A stretch of 64,000 bases of DNA from Candidatus Zixiibacteriota bacterium (GCA_035380245.1 DAOSXA010000001.1:124001-188000); one strand, 5' to 3'. Shown: positions 37,701 through 46,167, numbered from the stretch's first letter. The notes: generated by a model not told the origin, from the letters alone. A program made the numbers and translations.

Positions 37701-38476
37701 TTGTCGATCGCCAGCATCGCCATAGCGGAGTTGACATCGACTATGTTATGCATCGTATCAGGAAGCATCGCCAGCGAAGTGTTGTTGAGCACGTCACAGA
37801 ACTCGATCAGATCCGACCAGTCGTTTTCCTCTTCATTGGTCTTTAGTTCGTAAGAACTGTAATAGGATGACTGGTTGGTGCCGAGATATTCGAGCGAACC
37901 GTGATCGTCACCTTTCCAGAGATTGCCTTCTTCGCTCTCACCGTAACGGCTCTCGATCATTTCCTGATCGAACTGCTCAACCAGTACATAGACACCCCAT
38001 AAGGTGCCGTTGATATACAGGTTGGCGTAGTTGGTGCGAACCGTCGCCAGGCCGAGCGCTTCACATAACTCGTAAGCGCAAATTTCACGTACGAAGCTGG
38101 GATCGGAATAACAGTTATTCAGGTTGAGTTTATCTAAACCGTAAACAGTCTGTCCTTCGACGTATTCGTCGATATCCAGCTTGAACGGTTTCTTCACTCC
38201 CGGATAGGAATAGCTGCTCAATCCCTTAAAACGCACCCCGATACTGTCGAAGTGCACATCTTCCCAGTCGAACTGAGCCGCGATGTATGGGATGTCGTCA
38301 TAATGCTCGTAGTTATAAGCACATAGATCGTACCAGTTGCTATCGTAGAAAGTAAGGTGAATTTCATGTACGGCGTCGCCGTCGAACATGGGATGGGTGC
38401 CTGGCGCCAGACTGGCCGACAGTACCGGCGACAGCAGCAATACAAGCAGACAGGTTAGGGTCAGTTTCCTATGCAT
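34727..38476 (-). CDS. CotH kinase-family protein with lamin-tail repeats and dockerin-like tail
   Basis: 1249 residues. Signal peptide (1-21). The CotH domain (about 30-400) has 'GVRFKGLSSYSYPGVKKPF', 'LNLNNCYSDPSFVREICAYE', 'NLYINGTLWGVYVLVEQFD' and 'DNFTVNLDSYVGRCANYYVY...KWDLNMAWG', where the family usually has WDLD. CotH proteins are secreted protein kinases. Five lamin-tail (LTD) modules follow from about 430 ('LYINEFLADNAS', 'YEDWVEIYNPGP'), the last four nearly identical. The C terminus is a paired dockerin-like region ('ADINHSGGAPDIADLVYL'). GAGGAG precedes the ATG. It is transcribed after DUF4956. Confidence 0.88.
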   Translation of the reverse strand: MHRKLTLTCLLVLLLSPVLSASLAPGTHPMFDGDAVHEIHLTFYDSNWYDLCAYNYEHYDDIPYIAAQFDWEDVHFDSIGVRFKGLSSYSYPGVKKPFKLDIDEYVEGQTVYGLDKLNLNNCYSDPSFVREICAYELCEALGLATVRTNYANLYINGTLWGVYVLVEQFDQEMIESRYGESEEGNLWKGDDHGSLEYLGTNQSSYYSSYELKTNEEENDWSDLIEFCDVLNNTSLAMLPDTMHNIVDVNSAMAMLAIDNFTVNLDSYVGRCANYYVYHRDVDDRMVFAKWDLNMAWGVYNDGMTSTQLKQLSPYYYNQQFGQERPLAERFYQISAYDYLYLGHMKKLMAGPAYPDTLFARMEELRDLVRPYVYADPNCMYTTTQFENAMTTDIGGGPGGGGGMAAPGLQPFIQARHTYLTNLIGSWTRIDGLVINELMASNNTTASDEFGDFDDWIEVANISESAISLNGLGLTDHWEGSPDYVFPDTTLQPGEYIVVWADEEPGEGSLHAPFKLDGDGEEVFLIDDDVVVDQVTFPALASDVSWGRWANGTGAWQLMSVATPGAENQNSSNPETVVLYINEFLALNDSVIMDETDTYEDWVEIYNPGPDPVDMLGLFLTDDLTNTTQWSFPDTTLEAGGFMLVWCDNDEEDGPLHTNFKLSGDGEEIGLFGRLASGNELIDSYTFGVQTTDTSEGRSTDGGATWVFFDTPTPGASNTASETVTLYINEFLADNASINMDETSSYEDWVEIYNPGPDPVNMLGLYLTDDLTNTTQWSFPDTTLEAGGFMLVWCDDDEEDGPLHTNFKLGASGEAIGLFGRLASGNELIDSYTFGAQTTDISEGRLPDGSSNWIFFDTPTPGASNVVSETVTLYINEFLADNASINMDETSSYEDWVEIYNPGPNAVDMSGLYLTDDLANTTQWSFPDTTLEAGGFMLVWCDNDEEDGPLHANFKLGASGESIGIFGRLTAGNELIDSYTFGAQTTDTSEGRLPDGSSNWVFFGTPTPGASNVVPETITLYINEFLADNDGVNMDETSSYEDWVEIYNPGPNAVDMTGLFLTDDLANTTQWPFPDTTLEAGGFMLVWCDDDSEDGPLHANFKLGASGEAIGLFGRLTAGNEVIDSYTFGAQTTDTSEGRWPDGGSSWIFFDTPTPGASNVVIGDDCCLNRADINHSGGAPDIADLVYLVTYMFQSGPAPLCDDPDGVVCIDHYYAEADINGDGGCDPDISDLVYLVSYMFSSGPAPVACP
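34985..36770 (-). repeat. Four near-identical 441-bp tandem repeats (LTD modules)
   Basis: The landmark GTTCGAnGCTCCCGG recurs at 35003, 35444, 35885 and 36326, a period of exactly 441 bp (147 codons). The copies differ by scattered, mostly silent changes. A fifth, diverged module lies upstream in the gene. Confidence 0.88.
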
Positions 38477-38517
38477 GATTCTTCTCCTCTGTAGTAGCAG
38501 TTGACCTCAATATAATA

Positions 38518-39192
38518 CTAAAATTTCTCTTCGTCGAAAAATAAGCTAACTCCGCGCAGATCACGCAGATGTTTCAATTCGCTAATGAATTCGTTGCTTC
38601 GGTTTTCCTGTCGCAATTGAACGTAGTAGGCCAGCTCCAGGGTATCCGATGCTCCCGAGGACCTCACATTGATGACCTTGTGATGTCGACAATGTTTATC
38701 CATAACCGATAAATACGGCGGTGAGGTATCCCCGTTGGGCGTATAGAAAAACTGAAGCAGATATTCTCTTTTTTGTGGTACTCCGACCGCTGCTTTCGAC
38801 AACAAATAAACGATCAGACCGATTACCAGAGCACCGAGGATTGCCAGTCGATGATAACCGACACCGGCTGCCATTCCCACCGCAAGGCCGAAAAATATAA
38901 AAATGATATCGCGAGTTTCTTTCACGGCAGTCCGAAAACGGATGATCGACATCGCCCCCACTAATCCAAACGCCCGGGCGAGATTGTTGCCGATCACCAT
39001 TATCACCAGCGCCGTAATCATCGACAGCAAAACAATCGAATGCGCAAAGTTGGCGGAATAACCCGGCCCCTGTTGTGTCCGTCGATAGAGCCAGGCTATG
39101 AACAAACTACATATAAGGGCTACAATGATGTTTACAATGATATCTGCTGTTGTCGTAGGGAACAGGTTCAATCCCTGCAGGTCGTTAAACAT
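38518..39192 (-). CDS. DUF4956 integral membrane protein
   Basis: 224 residues with four membrane helices (about 17-36, 47-66, 88-105, 111-130) and a soluble C-terminal ferredoxin-like domain. The motif 'AFGLVGAMSIIRFRTAVKET' is the family hallmark. DUF4956 genes very often sit next to a VTC-domain gene, which overlaps this one by 8 nt upstream. A role in a membrane complex with the polyphosphate polymerase is inferred. The CotH gene begins 41 bp downstream. Confidence 0.9.
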   Translation of the reverse strand: MFNDLQGLNLFPTTTADIIVNIIVALICSLFIAWLYRRTQQGPGYSANFAHSIVLLSMITALVIMVIGNNLARAFGLVGAMSIIRFRTAVKETRDIIFIFFGLAVGMAAGVGYHRLAILGALVIGLIVYLLSKAAVGVPQKREYLLQFFYTPNGDTSPPYLSVMDKHCRHHKVINVRSSGASDTLELAYYVQLRQENRSNEFISELKHLRDLRGVSLFFDEEKF

Positions 39193-39997
39193 AGCGAGCC
39201 CCTCGTGGGTTAGTCATGTTCACGGCTCTCCCTGTTGTAGAATCGTCAAATGACCGTAGATGAGCACTTGAACAGCGACCGTGTGAATCCAGGCATATTG
39301 CATATTTCGAAAGAGCCAGTCGTGGCAGTTGATAACGTTCGATAAGCGACATGATCCATTGAGGAAGACCGCCGGCAAATTTAACTTCCATTATGAAATA
39401 ACCGGGAAGAGCACTTCTCAGCGGCTCGTCGCTGAAGAGATCCTCAAGCGAAGGGAAAGGATTGCTGCGGATATTCTTATCGAATGTAATACGGAGAGCA
39501 TGATCGAAGACACCTTGAAATGCCTCGCGTTCGTATACGATCAATATCGTCGACCCGAGAGCGAAACGATGGAAATTATAAAGGAAGCGAGCGGCATTAT
39601 TAAGCGAATCACCGTTGCTGTCGTCGGCGAGGATGTATCTTTCCGGAGTATGTGAACTTAACACCGATGGAACATCCTTCCACCGCAACGCCGCTCGGTT
39701 CTTGGCTATGTAATTGACCTGTTTACGTTTGATCTCCAAAAATACTATGTTGTCGTTGGCTGGGCGATCGTAGCCCCGTATGCGAAACTTCTTACGTGTT
39801 TTCAGTCCCTCAATTTTTTCGCAATAACAGGCCATGTGCCTGGTGTCGAAGTAAATACTGCGAACGGTGTATTCATGTTCGGCCCTGTCTCGGGCGAAGG
39901 GATCGAATTCGACGAATGGCCTGATTTCATCGCGAATCGTATCCCGTAGATAGTCAGGAACGAGGTACTTGTATTCGAGACGAAACGGTGCTTCCAT
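39185..39997 (-). CDS. VTC-domain polyphosphate polymerase
   Basis: 270 residues from the ATG at 39997, which overlaps the upstream stop as TGATG; the frame is open to 40063. The triphosphate-tunnel fold shows its basic and acidic residues: 'RLEYKYLVP', 'VRSIYFDT', 'RKKFRIRGYD', 'FLEIKRKQ', 'YFIMEVKFAGG' and 'LSKYAICL'. The VTC4 core makes polyphosphate from ATP in yeast. Here it probably acts at the inner membrane with DUF4956. All tunnel residues that I can judge are kept. Confidence 0.9.
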   Translation of the reverse strand: MEAPFRLEYKYLVPDYLRDTIRDEIRPFVEFDPFARDRAEHEYTVRSIYFDTRHMACYCEKIEGLKTRKKFRIRGYDRPANDNIVFLEIKRKQVNYIAKNRAALRWKDVPSVLSSHTPERYILADDSNGDSLNNAARFLYNFHRFALGSTILIVYEREAFQGVFDHALRITFDKNIRSNPFPSLEDLFSDEPLRSALPGYFIMEVKFAGGLPQWIMSLIERYQLPRLALSKYAICLDSHGRCSSAHLRSFDDSTTGRAVNMTNPRGARYV

Positions 39998-41124
39998 CAG
40001 AAAATCCCCGCTGCTGATATGAGGATTTCTTTGGCTCCCTGCGCAATGCTCTTGGATCCGCAACGTACGTCACATTGTATCACCGTACCGGGGGGTGGGG
40101 TGTTGGTGCTGAACGGGACCTGGGCCAGGGCATAAGCTACCTGTCTGCCTTCCAGCACTTGTACTTGTTCTTCAACCCGTTTTAACTTAGCTGTCCCCGT
40201 GTATATATCCGACTGCCACCCTATTATCACTGAATCGGAACTCGCTACTGTTCGGCTGTCGTTCCACTCCAGGGCCAATAATGCCAAACGATCGGAGTCA
40301 TCATGGATTATCAGTACAGTATCGGTTACCTGTGCCCTGCAGATCATACCCGTGATAGGAGCGATGATGGTAAAGGACGCAATCCGCTCCTCAAGAACAG
40401 AGATTTGTTCCTTGAGCCCGGCAATTTGCGTACGAATCATGTCTAATTCTTCGGCCTTGGCGCCGGCTCGAGCTTCCGTTAATTTGGCTGAGGCAAGGTC
40501 TCGGTCAAGTTCAAGCAGGGTTAATTCGCCTTTGGCCACCTCATATTCCTCCGGCGAAACCATACCACGTTCTTGAAGAGCTTCCAGGCGGTCAACCACC
40601 CGTTTCTTATCATCCGCGGCTGCCGAGGCATACTGTTCTTCGCATTCAGCCACGCGGATTTCTTCCGGTCTCACCCCGGATGCACTGACCTTCAAGTTGG
40701 CCTGCGCCAATGCCAGCTCCGATCTGAGTCGAGTCAGTTCTTCAGTTGCCTCACTTGCTTGAAGATAACCGATGGTATCACCGAAATTGACATGACCTCT
40801 CAGCAGTACTCGATCATCAATTGTCAAACCGATCTGGCCTTCGGTCGAGGCCTGAAATACGACATAAGATTCGACCGATCCGGTGTAGTTGTTACGCAGC
40901 GTGGCCGCAAGCTGGCCATCGTTGCCGCGTACCAGAACCCAACTGCGGGCGGCCAGGATACGGCCAACCGCATGATAAGTACAGGGGATCTTGATCGGTA
41001 CTACCAACAGTCCAACGACTATCAGTAAAAAAATGAGAAACAAATACGGGCGTTTGTTTGTCACTCTCAAGAAATCTGCCAGCCTTGTGTGATCGTGTAA
41101 AAACGATTGTGTGATGAGACGCAA
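39997..41124 (-). CDS. HlyD-type membrane fusion (adaptor) protein
   Basis: 375 residues. One membrane helix (about 28-46), a barrel-sandwich half near 55-120, a long coiled-coil hairpin (about 125-250, 'RSELALAQANLKVSASG' and 'QIAGLKEQISVLEERIA') and a return beta part with 'FTIIAPITGMICRAQV'. These adaptors normally link an inner-membrane pump to an outer-membrane channel, yet no pump gene is adjacent. The start is uncertain: TTG at 41124 or GTG at 41061, neither with a clear ribosome site. It is coupled to the VTC gene by TGATG. Confidence 0.8.
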   Translation of the reverse strand: MRLITQSFLHDHTRLADFLRVTNKRPYLFLIFLLIVVGLLVVPIKIPCTYHAVGRILAARSWVLVRGNDGQLAATLRNNYTGSVESYVVFQASTEGQIGLTIDDRVLLRGHVNFGDTIGYLQASEATEELTRLRSELALAQANLKVSASGVRPEEIRVAECEEQYASAAADDKKRVVDRLEALQERGMVSPEEYEVAKGELTLLELDRDLASAKLTEARAGAKAEELDMIRTQIAGLKEQISVLEERIASFTIIAPITGMICRAQVTDTVLIIHDDSDRLALLALEWNDSRTVASSDSVIIGWQSDIYTGTAKLKRVEEQVQVLEGRQVAYALAQVPFSTNTPPPGTVIQCDVRCGSKSIAQGAKEILISAAGIF

Positions 41125-41525
41125 CCGGTATTACTAACTCGCTTCGGCTTGATTATACCGACACCTGTGATATATCCATCTTGCCAACGTTTACGCTTAA
41201 CAATGTCTGAAGAGAACTACGCTTGCCGAAGCTTCTCTCCAATTGGACGACATCCTGTCCGGATACTTGCGTTATCAAAGGTGAAAAGCCGCACCCCTGG
41301 CCGATTTATGACTTGTTGCAAGACAATACGTTACACGCTTGAAAGAGGTGACGAGGACAACTGTTTTGTATCAATCGGCACGATTATGCCTGTTTAATCC
41401 CTATTGAACACCTGGTTGGATTCTATTGCAGCAGAATCTGCGCTGGAAGGTCAATATCTCACGTAACAGACCACTTGGCGTAATCCGTTTTTCTGCCTCC
41501 CATATATATGCTGCTTTTCAGATTT
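41125..41525. other. Gene-free spacer before the HlyD/VTC/CotH run
   Basis: About 400 bp that must hold the promoter of the adaptor-VTC-DUF4956-CotH run. I see no supported ORF: the plus-strand frame at 41107-41397 lacks a ribosome site and domain content. No repeats of the dispersed families are present. Confidence 0.4.
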
Positions 41526-42131
41526 CTAGCGGTCCTGCGTGCGTTCTTTATCCTGTGGCGGTGGTTTTCTGTCACCCATGGGGGGCGGCATTCTTCCATC
41601 TCGACCATCCATTGGCGGTTCGGGAGGAGTGAACGGATTACCTTCCATGCGTTCGGGAGGAGGGATACGTCCTCCCTGGAAGATGTTAAGAATGAGACCT
41701 TTCAGTCGCTCTTCCTGCTCCGGTCGACATATCTGCCTTATCTGCTCGAAATGTGCGAACAGCATCTGCTGTATTTCCGACTGCCTGGAGCCTATTTCCT
41801 CAGCCACCCGATTGACCAGTACGGTGTCGGGATTATCGGCAAATACCTCACTGAAAAGCTGTTCGTTCAACTGAGCCACCTGAAGTCTTATCGAGTCCGT
41901 GAAGTGCATATACTCACAACGCATCGTTCTCAGAGAATCAGCCTGCTGTGCGTCGAACTGGAGTTCTTGAATCAGAAAATCCTGTGGATCATTGCCGCGC
42001 TCCTGCGGCTGTGGCGGTCGATCAAAATACTGAAACCAAAGCAACGTCACCGAGACGATGTTCAGGCATACCAGTACAATGATAATTCCGATACCATACC
42101 TGGTTTGATTGTTCTTTTGCACCTCGGTCAT
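41526..42131 (-). CDS. CpxP/Spy-like periplasmic sensor protein
   Basis: 201 residues. One N-terminal membrane helix (about 13-33) is followed by a helical domain with the LTxxQ-like pattern: 'QELQFDAQQADSLRTMR' and 'CRPEQEERLKGLI'. The tail is Pro/Met-rich ('PPPMGDRKPPPQ'). Proteins of this heavy-metal-sensor/CpxP type buffer envelope stress and often act with ECF sigma factors. It starts at the last base of the anti-sigma candidate's stop (1-nt overlap). Confidence 0.75.
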   Translation of the reverse strand: MTEVQKNNQTRYGIGIIIVLVCLNIVSVTLLWFQYFDRPPQPQERGNDPQDFLIQELQFDAQQADSLRTMRCEYMHFTDSIRLQVAQLNEQLFSEVFADNPDTVLVNRVAEEIGSRQSEIQQMLFAHFEQIRQICRPEQEERLKGLILNIFQGGRIPPPERMEGNPFTPPEPPMDGRDGRMPPPMGDRKPPPQDKERTQDR

Positions 42132-42487
42132 TACTCCTGGGCCAGATCAAGTGTCTCGGAAACACTGGGCAAAGAGTATTCGTTGGCCACTGCTTCCACG
42201 TTGTTTCTTCTATATTCATTCCGGTCTTCCTGGACGTTCCGTATTACCATTATAGTAGTTACGGCATTGAGCAGGATGACAAGCGAAAGCAACGATGCTG
42301 CCAGGCGACCTCGAAAAAGAGACAACCAGACTGGATTAATTTCGCCGGACTCGGTTTCCTTGATTTTTGCCATGAGCCGCGTGTAGAAATGCGGCCCAGT
42401 CTCAATGCTCTCCGTAGTATCAAGTCCGGCAAGCGTTTGTTCAATTTTACGGTCGATTTGTGCCAGGTCGTTATCAGTTCTTTTCAT
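42131..42487 (-). CDS. Single-pass anti-sigma factor candidate
   Basis: 118 residues from the ATG at 42487. A cytoplasmic N-terminal part (about 1-55, 'DRKIEQTLAGLD' and 'GPHFYTRLMAKIKE') precedes one membrane helix (about 62-82) and a short periplasmic tail. Position directly after an ECF sigma gene is the main argument for an anti-sigma role; no zinc-binding ZAS motif (HxxxCxxC) is visible. Overlaps the CpxP-like gene by one base. Confidence 0.68.
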   Translation of the reverse strand: MKRTDNDLAQIDRKIEQTLAGLDTTESIETGPHFYTRLMAKIKETESGEINPVWLSLFRGRLAASLLSLVILLNAVTTIMVIRNVQEDRNEYRRNNVEAVANEYSLPSVSETLDLAQE

Positions 42488-42549
42488 ATATAGCCCTCTG
42501 TGAAACTTCAATCCTTTGGACGACAATCAGCACCGTTACTTGTGTTTCC

Positions 42550-43134
42550 TCATGATTTTTTAACACTTCTCTCGTAATAAGTACGAAGTTTCTTCTTCAA
42601 GTTCTCGCGAGCGCGGTATATCAAAGATTCTACCGCCGACAGCGAAGTTCCGAGAGTGTCTGCAATTTCCTGGTATGTCATTCCGTCGTATGTACTCAAG
42701 ATCAATGCCACATGCTGCTTTTTAGGAAGAGAATTCAGAGCTTGGGTCAATATATCGAGACTTTCCTTGTCTTCCAAAATCCTGTCGGGGCCGGTCCATG
42801 AGGGCGCCGGGATATCGACAGCCCTGGCATCCAACCTGACAGTTCCCTGCGATCCGCCGCCTCTTTTCAGGCGGCTGTATTGCTTGAGCAGATCCAGTGA
42901 TTTTGAGACAGCTATCCGATGAATCCAGGTGCCCAAACTGGATTGTTGTCGAAACCGATTGATTGAGAAGTATACTTCAATGAATGTCTCTTGAGCGAGA
43001 TCCTCGGCATCGGTTTTATCCCGTACGAACCTGTAACAGATATTAATCACCTGGTTTTGGTACAACTCCACCAGGCGCTGAAAAGCTCCTGATTTCCCTT
43101 CCTGAATGTCACTTAACAACTGCTCTTCGTTCAT
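42550..43134 (-). CDS. ECF (RpoE-like) sigma factor
   Basis: 194 residues from the ATG at 43134. Region 2 has 'NICYRFVRDKTDAEDLAQET' and 'FRQQSSLGTWIHRIA'; region 4 has 'PKKQHVALILSTYDGMTYQE' and 'GTSLSAVESLIYRAREN'. It should direct RNA polymerase to a small envelope-stress regulon, probably including its own operon with the anti-sigma and CpxP-like genes. The surface module that follows after 400 bp is a candidate target; no -35 GGAAC-type site was confirmed. Confidence 0.93.
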   Translation of the reverse strand: MNEEQLLSDIQEGKSGAFQRLVELYQNQVINICYRFVRDKTDAEDLAQETFIEVYFSINRFRQQSSLGTWIHRIAVSKSLDLLKQYSRLKRGGGSQGTVRLDARAVDIPAPSWTGPDRILEDKESLDILTQALNSLPKKQHVALILSTYDGMTYQEIADTLGTSLSAVESLIYRARENLKKKLRTYYERSVKKS

Positions 43135-43306
43135 AAGGAATCCAAGCGACCGTCTGCCCCCTCCAAGATTCGACAACAGGCATTAAAACTGCAAGGGAAA
43201 AAGATTCAGGTTTGTTTGATACAATTCTTGCGAAATTTATAACGATTAAAATAGAAGAACGTCGTGATTTGTTAACTACAATCCGGTTACCGAGTATGAT
43301 ACGACT

Positions 43307-44284
43307 CTATTCCCGGTAATCCGATTCCAGTGTGTCGGCCCAGCTCTCAAAGAATGGATCTCCGGTGAAACGAGTTAATTGCCGGAGTTGTCTGATATGT
43401 AATTTATGGTAGTTGGCATCGTAATGATGAAAGGTCAAACCGTAGAAACTCGGATTTCCCGGTCGGCGATAAGACGGGATATAGTTTCGGACAGTACTTA
43501 TCGCTTCCTGAATAAGCCTGTCGGCATCGGCATTACCCGTCATTTGCCAATAATCGTAAAGCCCGTAAATCCCAAAAATAAAACCGTTCAAGGTCATGCT
43601 GGGAATCGGTTCAGTAACGTATTCCTCGATCCAAAAACAACCAGGCGTATCGTAAAAAACCGTCCAGGGAGTGTACTCCCCACGCGGACGCAGCATGGTC
43701 TGAAACACTTCATCGGCCAACTGCCGATATCGCTCGTCGCTGGTTAATGAATATAAACGACAAAGCGCCGATAACGCCTGCCCCTGTGCCATACCTGAGA
43801 AAAACGGCTTCGTTATTAAAGCGTCGTCGCGGCCGTGTACGCGGTAGTCAAATTGATACGGGAAATACAGGGCGCTGTCGATATGAATCCCCTGTGTCAC
43901 CAGACAATCGACATACCGCCGAGCTGTAGTCAGGAATGCCGAATCTCCGTGATCGTGAAACAAATCAATATAGGCCAGCGCTCGGTGACACATCATAACC
44001 GGGTGGTAATAGAGCGTGTCATGCCATTCGAACAGGAGAATTCCCGAAGAATCGCGCGGTCCCGCAGTATCGGGGAGAAGATTCAATCCGGCGTCCGTGT
44101 AAGGGAGAGAATCCCAGGGAAGATTAACCAGTTCGAATTGGAACTGTACGCACGAGTCCGGATATTCTATCGGTCGATCATCACGTCCTTTGGCTTTGTG
44201 GTCGGAATGACATGATAAGATCAACAACAGCAGCGCCAGACACACCACTGCCGGTATTTTCAGTGTGTTGGTGTTGAGAGTCAT
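43307..44284 (-). CDS. D-glucuronyl C5-epimerase-like lipoprotein
   Basis: 325 residues. A signal ends in lipobox 'LLLILSC'. The rest is an alpha/alpha barrel of the C5-epimerase C-terminal family (GLCE): 'PFFSGMAQGQALSALCRLY', 'EEYVTEPIPSMTLNGFIFGI' and 'YHKLHIRQLRQLTRFTGD'. Eukaryotic GLCE converts glucuronic to iduronic acid in heparan sulfate; bacterial homologues act on exopolysaccharide or are unassigned. A tethered position facing the periplasm or surface fits polysaccharide tailoring. No polymer-synthesis genes adjoin. Confidence 0.78.
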   Translation of the reverse strand: MTLNTNTLKIPAVVCLALLLLILSCHSDHKAKGRDDRPIEYPDSCVQFQFELVNLPWDSLPYTDAGLNLLPDTAGPRDSSGILLFEWHDTLYYHPVMMCHRALAYIDLFHDHGDSAFLTTARRYVDCLVTQGIHIDSALYFPYQFDYRVHGRDDALITKPFFSGMAQGQALSALCRLYSLTSDERYRQLADEVFQTMLRPRGEYTPWTVFYDTPGCFWIEEYVTEPIPSMTLNGFIFGIYGLYDYWQMTGNADADRLIQEAISTVRNYIPSYRRPGNPSFYGLTFHHYDANYHKLHIRQLRQLTRFTGDPFFESWADTLESDYRE

Positions 44285-44479
44285 GCGAACATATTAGCCC
44301 TGTTGGATTATCTTGTCAATCTGGTTGTCGCACCGGGTCAGCCCGAAGTTTCCGATTGTATTTCATGAGGAGTAATTGCGTCCATGCCCCCGATCGTATA
44401 GATTGTATTGGACAGTATAAAGGCGGGGTCGTCTATTATTAACGAATTGTTTCTTCTTTAAGGAGCCGTAATTCACCTC

Positions 44480-45208
44480 ATGCAAGACAACAACTCCTCC
44501 AGAATTATCGAGACACTGTCTATTTCTTTTGGAATTTTCTTCACCGCCGTGGTGTTGCCGCGATTGTTGATCGACGGCGGTACGCTCAAGATTGCCACCA
44601 CTCAGGCGCTGGAGCTGATTCTGTCGCTGGGGGCAATTCTTGTAGTCGGTCGTGGTGATTTCATTGCGTATGGCTTCTGTCGCCCGGCTCGTGATCCTTA
44701 CGGTCGCATCCAATGGCTGGTACCCGTCCTGGTTGCGCCGGTAGTCGGAGCTGCAGCTTCTATCCTGACTTTAGCCTGCGGCGGCAGCGGGAATCCAACG
44801 GCTAAACAAATGACACTCCCGGAAATTATCCTCTTTATCTGGATTCTTTCGAGCACTATCGAAGAACTCTTCACGCGCGGTTTCTTACAGAGCCACCTCG
44901 GTCCCATGAACGGACGACGGATTCATTTTCTCTTTTGGCATATTGAACTGCCCGCTTTCATTTCAGCGGTTTTTTTCGCGGCTATGCACCTGGTGCTGCT
45001 GTTTGCCGGAGTGGACGCCGTTACGATGATCACGGTGCTGCTTTTCACGTTTACCATCGGACTCCTGGCCGGGCATACCCGCGCCGGAACCGGAAGTCTC
45101 TATCCTGCTATCGGGGTCCACATGTTGGGAAATGTCGGTGGGATGATCGGAGGTATTCTTTACAGTGTTTACACCGTTCTCAGCGGTGGTCGTCTGCCCG
45201 GTCTTTGA
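44480..45208 (+). CDS. CPBP-family intramembrane glutamic protease
   Basis: 242 residues with about six to seven membrane helices. All three catalytic motifs are intact: 'EELFTR' (EExxxR), 'FAAMH' (FxxxH) and 'HMLGN' (HxxxN). Members related to Rce1 cleave membrane or prenylated peptides; in bacteria many are linked to bacteriocin immunity or processing. It stands alone, divergent from the C5-epimerase gene and followed by a short hairpin. The substrate is unknown. Confidence 0.88.
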   Translation: MQDNNSSRIIETLSISFGIFFTAVVLPRLLIDGGTLKIATTQALELILSLGAILVVGRGDFIAYGFCRPARDPYGRIQWLVPVLVAPVVGAAASILTLACGGSGNPTAKQMTLPEIILFIWILSSTIEELFTRGFLQSHLGPMNGRRIHFLFWHIELPAFISAVFFAAMHLVLLFAGVDAVTMITVLLFTFTIGLLAGHTRAGTGSLYPAIGVHMLGNVGGMIGGILYSVYTVLSGGRLPGL

Positions 45209-45268
45209 GAGGCATGTCATCTTGTTTAACCCAAGATATCATGTTTAATGCCAACGACTTATAAGGAT

Positions 45269-45290
45269 TCGGAGTCTAATCTCCGATTTT
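45269..45290 (+). terminator. Short intrinsic terminator after the CPBP protease
   Basis: A 6-bp stem TCGGAG/CTCCGA with a 6-nt loop is followed by TTTT, about 60 bp beyond the stop. Confidence 0.45.
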
Positions 45291-45431
45291 CTCGAATAAT
45301 TTCTGAGTTACCGCGTACCTGTTTCAGAACGGCCCGAATAAACGGACCACCGACTGAGTCGGAAAAGAAAACTTAGCCGGATAAAACAGAAAACAACACA
45401 GGACTTCGGGGGCGAGGCAGGAGGTTGGGAA

Positions 45432-45653
45432 ATGAACTTCAAGAATGGACTAAAAGATTTCGTGATCACCTTCGTGGTGATCTTCGTAGTCACCCTGGTG
45501 ATCGCGGCCGGAGCGACTTATGGATACGAGCTGATTGCTCACGGCGACGGCATCATTAACTGGGTAACCTCTTTCTATCTGGCGATAACGATGGGCGTCC
45601 TGTACGCGATGGTCAATATCTACAGCCGCAGAATCAAAGCACAAAACCGTTGA
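45432..45653 (+). CDS. Small two-helix membrane protein
   Basis: 73 residues with two membrane helices (about 10-31 and 43-62), a short polar loop 'GYELIAHGDG' and a basic C-terminal tail 'YSRRIKAQNR'. A very good AGGAGG ribosome site and a strong terminator 35 bp past the stop show a real, independently expressed gene. The family is unknown to me. Confidence 0.78.
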   Translation: MNFKNGLKDFVITFVVIFVVTLVIAAGATYGYELIAHGDGIINWVTSFYLAITMGVLYAMVNIYSRRIKAQNR

Positions 45654-45687
45654 CGGTTGTTTGTTAAACACCGCAGCACTCCTGTAG

Positions 45688-45724
45688 AGCGGCAGGTTTC
45701 CTACCAGACCTGCCGCTTGTTTTA
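45688..45724 (+). terminator. Rho-independent terminator
   Basis: A perfect 10-bp stem (AGCGGCAGGT / ACCTGCCGCT) with a 10-nt loop is followed by TGTTTTAT. Confidence 0.8.
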
Positions 45725-45780
45725 TGCTATAAACCGCCGGTTTGCCCGATGTGTACGCCTGGACACTTGTTCCGTTACAT

Positions 45781-45903
45781 TGCGGCGGAGACAAGCCCTG
45801 CCGCTACGCGTTCAGTGGCTCTGACCTCGCGTAGCGGGCGGCCTTGCGTCGCCCGCATTACAGTTATGTCTCGAAGAATATCCGAGCGTATGACTTTTTC
45901 AAC
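45781..45903. repeat. Dispersed 123-bp repeat, copy 2
   Basis: Same length, orientation and ends as the copy at 32299-32421. The gap 45654-46167 around it has no supported gene; it also contains an inverted repeat GGTCGGAT/ATCCGACC near 45935. Confidence 0.8.
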
Positions 45904-46167
45904 CATTTCTATGAGGATGTAACCTGAGTTCTCCGCAGGTCGGATCCGTCTTCGAATCCGACCACACATTATCGAAACATCGCTTCACGATCCCCCTTCG
46001 GTGGACAGGAGTTTCGACTTCTTCCATTCATGCGCCATTCTCGTTGTGCCGACCGTGTTCGAGACATAGATTAGGTTTGTGCGATAGGAACGGGTGGCTC
46101 CCCCTTCAAACGGATTCCCGTCATCGCACAACAATCGCCGGTTAACTTAAATCGAAGGAGCTTGATA

